Source of the DNA: Cephalopachus bancanus | Taxonomy: Eukaryota > Chordata > Mammalia > Primates > Tarsiidae | Direction: 5' to 3' | Length of the DNA stretch: 64,000 nucleotides | Assembly (NCBI GenBank): GCA_027257055.1 | Contig: JAPVLO010000522.1 | Span: forward strand, 186,001-250,000 | Part shown: piece after piece, positions 36,109 to 46,465 of the stretch | How the letters are laid out: each line of letters starts with the position of its first letter | Numbering within the stretch: position 1 is the stretch's first letter | Made by a program: the position numbers and the translations under genes | The notes under the pieces: model-generated | Seen by the model: the letters and a program-made list of their open reading frames with translations, nothing else | What the model was told of the DNA's origin: nothing | Database searches by the model: none

Positions 36109-36435
36109 ATGGTTTCAGTCCACGGACCTCTTGGTTATAGTTGTAGCATTCTTTTGCTGTGCCATTCACTACTTATGCCTCTGTCAGTTCAAAAATCTGG
36201 ATACTTAGAGTTACAGCAGAAAACACTCATGGCATCCCAGGGCACAGCAAATGGACTCATTCAAGTCCAACCTAAGCCCAAGATTCTTCATCTTGATAAA
36301 GCAACATCTGTCATTGAGCAGGCTCCTAATCTTGACGAATTTGGGTTTGGAAGCTCTGGGGAGCAAGACATTCAAAAATTTGAGCATAATAGACAGGACC
36401 CTGAAGAATATACACTGGCTGGCAAACAAAAATAA
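36109..36435 (+). CDS. Unidentified 108-codon open frame
   Basis: An ATG-to-stop frame of 108 codons in an otherwise stop-rich, A/T-rich area. The first 25 residues are hydrophobic with Cys and Leu; the rest is Gln/Lys/Glu-rich and hydrophilic with a GFGSSGE stretch. It belongs to no family I recognise. It lies between the ERV-L-like remnant and an L1M fragment, so it could be part of the provirus, of a processed pseudogene, or a chance frame. There is no clear Kozak context, intron or polyadenylation signal beyond a trailing AATAAA at its end (36430-36436). Confidence 0.2.
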   Translation: MVSVHGPLGYSCSILLLCHSLLMPLSVQKSGYLELQQKTLMASQGTANGLIQVQPKPKILHLDKATSVIEQAPNLDEFGFGSSGEQDIQKFEHNRQDPEEYTLAGKQK

Positions 36436-36509
36436 AGAGGAAGAAACCTGCATACAGGGAGAGGAAACAAGCAAAAATTAAAACAAGGCTTCACAGTTTG
36501 ACATAATTA

Positions 36510-37190
36510 GAAGGTCAAATTTTACTAAAATAACTTCTACAGCAAAAAAGGAAAAGATTTTTTTTTCACCAAATAGGTGACATTCTAGACCATAAAATAG
36601 TTTCAATAAATTTAAGCAGATTGAAGTCATACAAAGTTTGGTACAAAGAAATAAACTAGACAGCAGTAACAGAAGTATATATTTTAAACATTTGATAATA
36701 CACTTGTAAATAATCCACAGATTAATGAAGAAATTGGCAGAAAAATTAGAAAATAGTTTTAACTGAATGAAAATAAAAATACAGCATATCTAATTTGTAG
36801 GAAATAACTGAATATATTAACAAAGAAATGTCAAACCAGTAATCTAAGCTTATACCTTAAGAAACTGCAGGAGGTGGATAGCTAGGTAAATTCAAGACAA
36901 GCAGGAGAAATAAAGTAGTTATAAGAGCATAAATCAATTAAATTGAAAACAAATGGAAAGAAGAGAAAAATCAGTGAATACCCAGGCTATTATTTAAAAG
37001 TTCAATACAAAAACATCTCTAGCCAGAATTACAAATACAGCAATATTCTTAAAACATTGACAAATAATAAGAAAACTTCACACATTATTTCAAAAACAGA
37101 AGTATAATAAATCACATGATGCACAAATTCCTTTAAAGTTGTAAACTGCCCAAATTCAACTGAGAAAAATTATATAACCTAAACACCCTA
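36510..37190 (+). mobile_element. Old L1M ORF2 fragment
   Basis: Plus-strand phrases follow L1M ORF2 order: GACCATAAAATAGTTTCAATA, AATAATCCACAGATTAATG, TAATCTAAGCTTATACCTTAA, AATCAATTAAATTGAAAAC and CATCTCTAGCCAGAATTAC. This is the stretch between endonuclease and RT. Highly diverged and non-coding. Confidence 0.65.
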
Positions 37191-37316
37191 TATCTGTTTA
37201 TGGGACATTTTTGTTACTGTAAGGGTAGAGATGTGTAATCTGAAAAAGGGAATACTGGCTTTCCTGGTATTAATGCATGTAAATACTTGACCATTAATTT
37301 GTTAAAACTATACCTG

Positions 37317-37658
37317 TTATGCAGCCGTAAAGAAGGACAAACAAATGGACTTTGCATCATCTTGCATGGATTTAGAGTCTATAATGCTCAGTGATCTATC
37401 ACAGAAAGTAAGCACAGAGTACATACATTCTGATTCATAAGGAGACCCCGAATATTTACCCTAATAATAATAGAAAGGGATTGGTAGTAGTGGGATACTA
37501 CTGTGGTGGGGGGAGGGACACAACATCAACAAGCGCAGCTGATCTCAAATCAGCCAATGTGAGGACCAAAGGGAGGCCCAAACTTTACCTGTGCAATATC
37601 CACATGTATACCTAATCCTGAATTGTACCCCACAGCTTCAAAATAAAATATAAAAAAT
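37317..37658 (+). mobile_element. 5'-truncated L1, 3' UTR only
   Basis: About 340 bases of L1 3' UTR and A-rich tail, matching the reverse of 20475-20820 in L1 copy 2 (for example ATGTATACCTAATCCTGAATTG). It is bounded by AAACTATACCTG at 37305-37316 and 37659-37670, a perfect 12-bp TSD, proving a separate insertion. Strong 5' truncation is the usual outcome of L1 insertion. Confidence 0.92.
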
Positions 37659-37670
37659 AAACTATACCTG

Positions 37671-38265
37671 AATGTTTTTAGTATGCTTGTACAGCAGATT
37701 GTTTTATGATTTCACAAAGTAGTTCACCCAGGGGCTCAGAAACCTAAATACTTATCCTATGTTAGAAAGTATTAGCAATAAATGGAGAATTGATTTAGCT
37801 TTGAGAAAAAGATTTTGTTTCTAGGTTTAAATAGGCTGCCAAATGGAGATACCATAATTTCCACTCTAGGATAAATTAAAGGCTCCAGATATAGGCAATG
37901 CTTTTAGTGTCCATAATACGTTCATACCATAACTCCTATGTAATTATGGACTAGGTCCTTATAAACCATTATAGGACACCCATCAATAGAAGAGCCTGCT
38001 TTTGTTGATTATGAGTTTGCTGATTGTTGTAATAAATAAAACAAGGCAATTGGTGTTACCTGTTGGTTAGTTTCTGTTTGTTACCTTAGTTTTGCCTAAA
38101 GACCCCTGCTGTAAGCTACAGATGAGAAGTTGACTATCCTGGAACAAATTTTAAAATCCATTGATCAGAAGTGTACCAGGTAAGTAGCAGGCCATAGCAA
38201 AAAACTGAATCAGGATTTTAAATGCCGTATCAGAACATAAGTGGACAATTTCATGGAATTAGAAT
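37671..38265. other. Unannotated sequence
   Basis: A/T-rich with no recognised gene or repeat. Confidence 0.35.
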
Positions 38266-38269
38266 ATAA

Positions 38270-38792
38270 GAGGCCCCCCCCAGTGGAATTATCTTTTGGA
38301 GGGTAGTCCCCTGGTAGTACCTCAAAATATGTTCCTCTGGGTCAAACAGTCAACCAAAGTTTTTATCTGGAAGTTTTGAGAAGCTTGTGTCATGATTTGC
38401 AGAAGAAAAATCCTGAGTTGTGGCAAAAAGGTGACTGGCTCTTCAACATGACAATGCAAATGCACACACCACAGTGAATGTTCAGCAGTTTTTGACAAAA
38501 AAACAGCATGGCCACTGTGCTCTACTTTGTCATTTCACTCAGTCACACCCAAGCAACTTTTTTTCTGTTTCCCTGGATAAAAAATGTTCTCAAACGGAGA
38601 CATTTTGGCAGTATGGAAGTGATGGGGGGAAAAAAAGAAACAAAAACAGAAGCACTAAAAGGCATCAAAATTGGTGAGTTCATAAACTATTTTGAGCAGT
38701 AGAAGAAGCATCTCAGTAGGTGTAGTGCATTGAACTGAAGGGTAAACATTAAGAATAAACACAAATTTTTCTAAATAAATTCAGGTTTTTTT
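38270..38792 (+). pseudogene. Mariner transposase remnant, split by L1 copy 3
   Basis: Plus-strand mariner remains, longer than the other copies. A CATGACAATGCAAATGCAC stretch (about 38446) codes the Asp-Asn-Ala region around the second catalytic Asp, and the third-Asp region follows about 100 bases later. Then come Lys-rich sequence and GCACTAAAAGGCATCAAAATT. The 3' end breaks at AAATTCAGG plus a T-run, where L1 copy 3 entered; it resumes at 46438 with T-run, then CCCCCTCATA. Multiple frameshifts leave no function. Confidence 0.8.
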
Positions 38793-39144
38793 AATCAATA
38801 TTTTTTATTTTGATATTGTGGGGTACAGTTAAGGGTTAGGTATACAAATATGCTTCATTCAGGCCCCCTTGTTGATAACAGGTGTCTCCCCGTCCCCAGA
38901 TAGATGTTTACTACCATTAGTCCCCGCCCCCCATAGTTTCCCACCACAGTCAGTCATTTTCTTATGGTAGTGCGTTGGATGATCAAGGTCCACTATATGA
39001 GTGAGAATATGTGATACTTAGATCTTTGTTTCTGTGAGAGGTCACTCAGTATTTTAGACTCTAGCACCATCCTGGTTGCTGCAAAATTCATGATTTTGTT
39101 CTTTTTTATGGTTGCATAGTATTCCATCATGTATATGTACCACA

Positions 39145-42100
39145 TTTTAAAATCCAGTCCTCTTTTGATGGACAGCGTGGTTTGCTATTGTGAACAATGC
39201 TGCGAAAAACATTCGTGTGCAGGTATCCTTTTATAGAGGGATTTGAATTCTTCAGGGTATATTACCAGTAGGGGGATTGTGGGGTCATAAGGGAGGTTGA
39301 TGTTTAGAGCTTTTAGGTATCACCACACTGCTTTCCACAGAGGTTGCACTAGTTTACACTCCCACCAACAGTGTAGGAGTGTTCCCTTTTCGCCACACAC
39401 TCTCCAACAACTTTTATTTTCTGAGTTATTGATAATTGCCATACTGACTGGAGTTTGGTGGTATCTCAGTGTGGTTTTGATTTGCATCTCCCTGATGGTT
39501 AGTGAGGTTGAGCATTTCTTTATGTGTCTGTTGGCTGCTCAGATGTCTTCCTTTGTGAAGTGTCTTTTCATATCTTTTGACCATTTTATAATGCGGTTGT
39601 TTGCTTTTTTCTTTTCAGTACGCTTGAGTTCCTTGTAGATCCAAGATGTTAAGCCTTTGTCAGACCCGGAGTTGGCAAATACTTTTTCCCAGTCTGTAGG
39701 CTGTCTCCATGCTCTCTTGATGGTTTCTTTGGCTTTGCAGAAGCTTGTCAGTTTAATAAAGTCCCACTTGTCTATCTTCTCTCTTATGGCCTGTGGGTTT
39801 CGGGTTTTGTTCAGGAATTGGATGCCAATTGGATGAGGGTATGTCCTTTATTTTCTAAGGTTCTTAGGCTTTGAAGTTTTACATTTAGATCTCTGATCCA
39901 TTTGGAGTTAACCTTTGTGCATGGGGCTAGATAAGGGTCCTGTTTCAATCTCCTGCATGTGGTCAGCCAGGTTTCTCAGCACCATTTACTGAATAGGTTC
40001 TCCTCTCCCCAGTGGTAGGTGGTGGAGGCTTTGTCGAAGATGAGTTGGTTGAGAAATTGAGGTTTTGCTTCTGGAATCTCAATTCTATTCCATTGATCTA
40101 CATGCCTGTACCTTTGCCAATACCAAGCTGTTTTGATGATTGTAGTTTTATAGTAAAGTTTGAAGTCGGGTAATGTGATACCACCTGCTTTTTTTTTGCT
40201 GTGGATTGTTCTGGCTGTTCTTGGACGTTTGTGTTTCCATACGAATTCCTGTGTTGTTTTTTCTAGGTCTGAGAAGAATGTTGCTGGTAATTTGATGGGT
40301 ATTGCATTGAATTTGTAGATTGCCTTAGGTAAGATAAACATTTTCACAATGTTGATTCTTCCAATCCATGAGCATGGGTTATTTTTCCACTTGTTTGTGT
40401 CATCTTTGATTTCTTTGAGCAGTGTTTTGTAGTTTTCATTGTAAAGGTCTTTCACGTGTCTGGTTAGGAAGATGGCAAAGTATTTCATATTTTTGTGGCT
40501 ATCGTGAATGGAATTGTGTATTTTATTTGGATTTTTGTTTATTATTGGTGTAAAGAAATGCGATTGTCTTTTGCACATTTATTTTGTATCCTGAGACTTT
40601 GTCAAAGGCCTTTATCAGTGTAAGGAGGTTTTTGACAGATTCTCTTGGGTTTTCAAGGTACACAATCATATCATCTGCAAAGAGAGATAACTTGACTTCC
40701 TCTTTTCCTATTTGGATACCCCTGATTGCCTTCTCTTCTCTGATTGCTCTAGCCAGGACTTCCAATACTATGTTGAACAGGAGGGATGAGAGTGGGCATC
40801 CTTGTCTTGTTCCAGTTTTCAGGGGAAATGTTTCCAATTTTTGTCCATTTAGGAGTATACTGGCTGTGGGTTTCTCGTAGATGGCTTTTACTATTTTGAG
40901 GTATGTTCCCCATATGCCTAGATGTTCAAGAAGGGGTGCTGGATTTTATCAAAAGCCTTTTCTGCATCTAATGATATAATCATGTGATGTTTGTTTTGAC
41001 ATCTGTTGATGTATTTAATTACATTTATGGTTTTACAAATGTTGAACCAGCCTTGCATCCCAGGAATGAAGTCTACTTGGTCATGATGGATGATTTTTGA
41101 GATGTATTGCTGAATTCGGTTTGCTAGGATCTTGTTGAGAATTTTAGCATCTATGTTAATCAAAGATATTGGCCTGTAATTCTCTTTCTTTGTTGGATCT
41201 TTACCTGGCTTGGGTATCAATGTGATGTTGGCTTTGTAAAATGATTTGGGAGATTCCATCTTTTTCAATCGCCTGGAATACCTTCAGTAGGATTGGTATC
41301 AGCTCCTCCTTAAATGTCTTGTAGAATTCTGCTGGAAAGCCATCTGGATCAGGCCTTTTGTTTTTGTAGGAAGTTTTCTTATTATGTAGTCGATTTCCTT
41401 GATTGTTATTGGTCTATTTAGGGTCTTAATTTCTTCTTGTTCCAACCTAGTTAGGTTGTGTGATGTCAGAAAGTCCTCCATTTCCTTAAGGTTTTCAAGT
41501 TTGTTTCCATACAAGTGTACGTAGTAGTCTCTAATGATCTTTTGTATTTCAACAGGGTCAGATGTGACTTCATCTTTTGTGTTACTGATTGTGCTTATTT
41601 GGTTTTTTTCTTGTTTTTTCTTGGTCAGTTTAGCTAGGGGACTATCGATCTTGTTTTTCCTTTCGAAGAACCAGCTTTTTGTTTCATTGATTTTTTTGTA
41701 TTATCTTTTTGCCTTCTATGTCCTGGATTTGGGCTTTTATTTTGGTGATCTGGATTCTTCTGCTGAAATTAGGGTTTTTGTGGTCTTGCTTTTCCAGCTT
41801 CCTTAGGTGGCTTGTTAGTCTGTTAATTTGTGTTCCTTCCATTTTCTTCATGTGTATTTGTAGGGATATAAATTCCCCTCTTACTACAGCTTTCAAGGCG
41901 TCCCTGATATTGGTAAGATGTTTCTTCATTTTCATTTGTTTCCAGGTATCTTTTGATCTCTGTTTTGATTTCATCATTGACTCAGGAGTTGTTTAGCATC
42001 ATGCTATTTAGTGTCCATGTCTTTGTGGGTTTTGGGGGGACTTGTTGGTGTCAATGTTTATTTTTATTCCACTGTGGTCCAAGAAGGTGCATGGTAGAAT

Positions 42101-43075
42101 CGGTCTTTTTAAATTTGGTTATGCTTGATTTATGTCCAATTATGTGGTTGATCTTAGAATATGTTCCATGCGGTGATGAGTTGAATGTGTATTCTGTGGT
42201 TTTGGATGGAGTGTTCTGTAGGTATCAATTAAGTCCATTTGGTCCAGAGTCTCATTGAGGTTCCGGATCTGCTTGCTGATTTTTTGTCCTGATGATCTGT
42301 GTAGGGTTGTGAGTGGGTATTAAAGTCTCCAGTTATGATGGTGTTAGAGTCAATATCTTTCTTTAGTTTTCCTAGAAGTTGTTTTATGAAAGTTGGTGCA
42401 CCTATGTTGGGTGCATATGTTTAGGATAGATATTTCTTGTTGATGGAGTGAACATTTTATCATTATGTAGTGGCCCTATGTATCTTTTTAAATTTTTGAT
42501 AGCTTAATTGGTATTTTGTCCGAAATTAGGATTGCAACTCCTCCTTTCTTTTGTGTTCCATTCGCCTGAAAATTTGTTTCCCTTCCTCTTACTTTGATCT
42601 GTGCATGTCCTTTCTAGTGAGATGGGTCTCCTGAAGCCAGTATATTGTTGCCTGGTGATATTTTATCCATTTTGCCATTCTATGTCTTTTCAGTGGTGCG
42701 TTTAGTCCATTCAAATTCTGGCTAATTATTATTATTATTATTTTTTTTTTTTGAGTTGGAGTCTCACTCTGTCGCCCAGACTGAAGTGCAGTGGTCGCTC
42801 CCGGCCACCGCAGCCTCGACCTGCTGGGCTCTGGCGATCCTTCCACCTCAGCCTTCCGAGTAGCCGGAATTGCAGGCATGCGCTACCACGCCCGGCTGAT
42901 TTTTTGATTTATTGTAGAGATGAGGTCTTGCTGCCCAGGCGGGTCTCAAACCCGCGGGCTCAGGCAATCCACTCACCTCAGCCTCCCAAAGGCGCGGGAT
43001 TACAGGCTGAGCCACCGAGCCCGGCTCTGGCTAATTATTGAAATGTGAGAGTTCGTTCCTATCATAGAGTTGTTA
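39145..43075 (-). pseudogene. L1 copy 3 ORF2, broken and Alu-interrupted
   Basis: Collinear with ORF2 of copy 1. Open pieces cover the post-RT part (39976-40578), RT with [12 protein letters not shown] and a FADD catalytic box at 40670-40681 (40523-40837), motif [11 protein letters not shown] (40918-41268), and earlier parts (41299-41514, 41684-41977). An antisense Alu at 42731-43025 splits the endonuclease N-terminus just before the NGLNAPLKRHR segment. Frameshifts join none of these parts, and there are small deletions near 40930 and 41230. Not functional. Confidence 0.88.
42731..43025 (-). mobile_element. Young Alu, lineage-specific form
   Basis: Reverse complement of a complete Alu with many CpGs (CGCCC, CCCGGCCACCG, GCGCGGGATTACAG), a poly-T of about 13 and TSD TCTGGCTAATTATT at 42717-42730 and 43026-43039, perfect over 14 bases. 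Its arms differ from human AluS/Y (GCTGGGCTCTGGCGATCC; CAAACCCGCGGGCTC), which fits a strepsirrhine subfamily. CpG preservation marks it as one of the youngest insertions here. Confidence 0.95.
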
Positions 43076-43169
43076 TAGAGTTGTTGTTCTTCCACTTGGT
43101 TTTTTTTTGTCTTTCTTTTGCTTTTGGGGTTGGTTCATGTATATTTTATTCTTTTCCCTGTACTCTTGT

Positions 43170-44107
43170 GAAGAACATTGTTCTTTTTTCCTTTTCTTCT
43201 GTGTTTAGTACTTTCCTAAGTGTTTCATGTAGAGATGGTTTGGTGGCAGCATAAGTTCTTAGGGATTGGATATCTGGGAAAGATTTTAATTCTCCCTCAC
43301 TGATGAAGCTTAGCTCGGCCGGGTAGATTATTCTTGGTTGAAATTGTTTATCTTTTATGACTTTGAAGATAGAGCTCCAAGCTCTCCTAGCCTTCAGGGT
43401 TTCTGTAGATAAATCTGCTGCTATTCTGATTGGTCTTCCATGGTAGGTGATCTGGCCTTTTTCTCTTGCTGCCTTTAGGTTTTATTCTTTTATGCCTCCT
43501 TTGTTTAGGCGAACTATTATATGTCTAGGAGTTGGTCTTCTCATTTGTTGTCTTGTAGGGGTTCTCTGAATCTCTTGTATTTGAATTTTTGCATCACTGA
43601 TTAGATAAGGGAAGTTTTCTCGAATGATCTCATGGAAAGTTTGTTCCAGTGTGCTCTCTGTCTCTCTTTCTGCCTCTGGAAGTCCAATTACTCTTAGGTT
43701 AGACCTCTTGAGGTAATTGCTCATGTCTTGAAGGTTTTGTTCTGTCTTTTTGAGCTTATTTTCTGTGTTTTAAGAGTTTGGGTTATTTGTATATTTTGGT
43801 CCTCAAGCTCTGAGATTCTTTCTTCTGCTTGGGTAATTCTGCTTTCCATGCTTATCAGTTTGTTATTTATTTCATTCACAGTATTCTTTATTACTGTTAT
43901 CTCAGATATCAGCTCCTTCTTAGTTTCTTCTTGTGTCTCCTCAATTCTTTTTAATCTCTCCTTTATTATCTTGATATCTACTTTTGTAGTTTGAGAGCCT
44001 TCATTGTGGGGGCTCTTCATTGTTAGCATTCCGAAGTCAGTTTTCTCGGTGTCTGCTCTCCCAGAGGTCTGGGAGAGACCCATACTCTTCTTTTGGTTTT
44101 TCTTCAT
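43170..44107 (-). pseudogene. L1 copy 3 ORF1, broken
   Basis: The frame from 44107 reads a Lys-rich N-terminus and a Glu/Lys heptad coiled coil to 43721. A frameshift then moves the RRM part (VIGLPEAERETE) to another frame at 43482-43724. The C-terminal domain lies downstream in a third frame to about 43170. It is the same protein as copy 1 ORF1 with the same domain order. Confidence 0.85.
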
Positions 44108-45385
44108 TTGTGCAGATTTTTCTCTCTCTTCCCCTTTCCCTCCCCTTCTTTAATTCTGTTTTTGAGGGATGGTGGGGTTGCTTTTATTTCTCTTCTGCAA
44201 TGTCCTGTTCTTCCTTATGAGGATCTTCTGGCTTTGTTCACTTTTCAGGTTGGAGCATAGGCTGCAATCTGTACTTTTTGCAGTTTTGAGGTTTAATTGA
44301 GAGGGAAGCTGTGGTTCAGAATGCTGATTCTAGCATCCACAAACAGGTGTATGAGCACACTGGAATCTATTTCCCTCTGTCTCACAATCTGTCCATTCCA
44401 CAGTTTGTACTCTTGGTCCCTACATTAAAAAGGGGGTATAAAAGAGGAAAATAATGGAGAAAGGGGGGTCAATAGGGAGTTAGAAAGAGAGAAGAGTGAG
44501 GGGAAAAACAGATATACATACCACCTATCAGGTGAGAAAAAGACACAAGGCCGAGAAGAAGTGAAGAAAGACACGTAAGAAAGATTCCCTAAAGAGTACT
44601 GATAGCTACACAGAGACAGGCCAATAAAATTAAGAAACAGTGTAAGTCAGAAGACAAACAACAAACGTGATCCAAACCAACAGTTACAATGAAAAAATCA
44701 TAAGTCAAAATAAGTGATCAGACTAAAGTCACTTCTCTGATCTCCAATTCTGGCCTCTCCCCTTTGTTTTTCGTTACCGCATAGGGGTGGGGCTTTGTCT
44801 CCTGTTTTGCGCAGTTGCCTGAGGAACTGAGGTAGTTTGTTGATAGGTGGGTGGAGCAATGGAAGTCTCTGCCTGGAGAATGGCAAGGCAGTTTATGCAG
44901 ATCTGTTTTTCTCCACTTGTCTGGGTACCCCAGCTTGGGGTCTCACTCTGAGTGCCTCAGCCAGGTGGGCCCGGAGTTCCTGAGTTCCAAACTTCAAAGG
45001 GCAGTCGGTGAGTTGCGAGACTGGCCCTGGGCCCCCCACAGGGTACTTCAGCCTGGAATGGGACCGGTGTCTCTGAGCGGTGGGTGCCCAGAGCCACCGT
45101 GAGTGACTGGCGGCTTGGTGCCAGGTGCCCGGCTGGAGATGATGTAGCCAGGGAGGGAGCTGGGACGGGGCTGGGACCTGAGACTCCCATGCACATAGTG
45201 GAACAGCAGCAGCAGGGGGCCACAATATCTGGCCCTGCGTGGGACCGAAGGTCCCCAGGCCTCGCACCAGCATGGTTGATGGTGGGCTGGAGTATGGGGG
45301 AAGAGAGGTAAGAGTTTTTTTGGGAACTCACATTCGGAAAATCTCACAAGTTCACCTATGCCGTCGCCATCTTGTTCCCGTCTCC
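44108..45385 (-). promoter_or_regulatory. L1 copy 3 inner 5' UTR
   Basis: About 1.27 kb of GC-rich L1 5' UTR ending on the minus strand at GGGAACAAGATGGCGACGG; the YY1-like AAGATGGCGA lies at 45364-45373. It aligns with the outer 5' UTR (45577-46433), for instance GGACCGGTGTCTCTGAG at 45062 against GGACCGGTATCTCTGAG at 46103. Open frames here such as 45048-45392 are UTR artefacts. Confidence 0.75.
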
Positions 45386-45576
45386 TCCTCAATTATTTTT
45401 AATCTGTCCATTAATGTCTTGATATCTAGGTTTGTAGTTTGAGACCAGTCATTCTGGGGGCTCTTCATTGTTTGCATTCCGAAGTCAGTTTTCTCAGTGT
45501 CTGCCCTCCCAGGAGTCTGGGAGAGACCCATATTCTTCTTTTGGTTTTTCTTCATTTGTGCAGATTTTTCTCTCAT
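45386..45576 (-). pseudogene. Outer L1 ORF1 N-terminal piece, truncated by the junction
   Basis: A frame from 45576 or the internal Met at 45555 reads MKKNQKKNMGLSQTPG and matches the first 60 or so codons of the inner ORF1 (44107 onward). It is open until it runs, at about 45386, into the 5' end of the inner L1, where the frame continues for a few UTR-derived codons (TGTRWRRHR). The start of the coiled coil is present, all later domains are missing. Confidence 0.8.
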
Positions 45577-46433
45577 CCCTTAGGTCAAGTCCCTTGACCT
45601 CTAATCTCCAGCCTCTCCTCTCTGTTTTTGTTGCAGGCAGCTAACCTGCTGCCTGGAGATCTTTGACTCTTATCTCTGTTCAGCGTAGGGGAGGGACTTT
45701 GTCTCCTGTTTAATAACGTCACTGTGGGAACCGAGGTGGAGGCTCTGATACATGGGTGGGGCGATGCAAATCTGCCTTGAAAATGGCGGAGGTGGTAGTT
45801 TTACTTTCACTTTTAGGTATGCTCATGTGGGTCTCTAGGCGGGACCAGCTACACAGCTGGGCGCTGGATCCGGGGTGCCACCAGTAGGCTGGGGTGGAGG
45901 AGAGGGTCGGGGGTTCCCTCCTCTGGAACTGGAAACCTCCAATCAGCACCTTACACAAGCTTGGGGTTCTGCTTCCTTACACAAGCTTGAGCTCGCATGC
46001 TGAGTGCCTTAGCCAGGGTGGGCCCGGCGTTCCAGATCTCCAAATCTCTAGAGGGCAGGTGATGGCTCTGGGTCCCTCACAGGGCACTTCAGCTAAAAAT
46101 GGGACCGGTATCTCTGAGGTGCGGGCACCCAGAGCCTCTCTTGGTGATTGGCAGCTTGGTGCTGGTTGCTGGTCATGGCAATGTAGCCAGGGAGGGAGCT
46201 GGGATCTGGGGTTTGGGATTCCCCAGTCGGCTGGCATCACATATATTGGAGCAGCTGCAGCCGGGCCGCAATATCTGGCCCTGTGTGGGATCAAAGGTCC
46301 CTGGGCTTCAGACCAGTGCGGCTGGCCGTGGGCAGGGGGCTGCAGGAAAAAAAGTAAGAGTGTTTTTGGGAACTCACGTTCGGAGAGTCTCACGGATCCA
46401 CCTATGTCGTCGCCATCTTGAGGAGTCTCTGTC
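45577..46433 (-). promoter_or_regulatory. Outer L1 5' UTR with YY1-like site
   Basis: About 860 bases of L1 5' UTR, shorter than the inner copy. The AAGATGGCGA core is at 46410-46419, 14 bases inside the boundary. It would place an extra L1 promoter upstream of a complete L1 in the same orientation. Confidence 0.7.
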
Positions 46434-46465
46434 TCAGAGTTTTTTTTGTATCCCCCTCATATTTA
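46434..46465 (+). mobile_element. Rest of the split mariner 3' end
   Basis: After the L1, a T-run and CCCCCTCATA complete the mariner terminus begun at 38270-38792, as judged from the uninterrupted copies at 2199 and 4385. This confirms where the L1 entered. Bases 46466-46631 are A/T-rich and unrecognised. Confidence 0.7.

Larger units (their letters stand above)
38793..46433 (-). mobile_element. Compound L1 copy 3 (full-length L1 plus 5' piece of a second L1)
   Basis: Minus-strand insertion of 7.6 kb inside the mariner 3' end, with an imperfect TSD (TCAGGTTTTTTT at 38781-38792; TCAGAGTTTTTTTT at 46434-46447). Part one, 38793-45385, is a complete L1: 3' UTR, ORF2, ORF1, 5' UTR and 5' end at about 45381. 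Part two, 45386-46433, is the 5' UTR and first 60 or so codons of ORF1 of another L1 of the same subfamily, joined directly to the first. The mariner halves fit on either side of the whole unit, so both parts came together or the element was rearranged after insertion. Confidence 0.88.
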
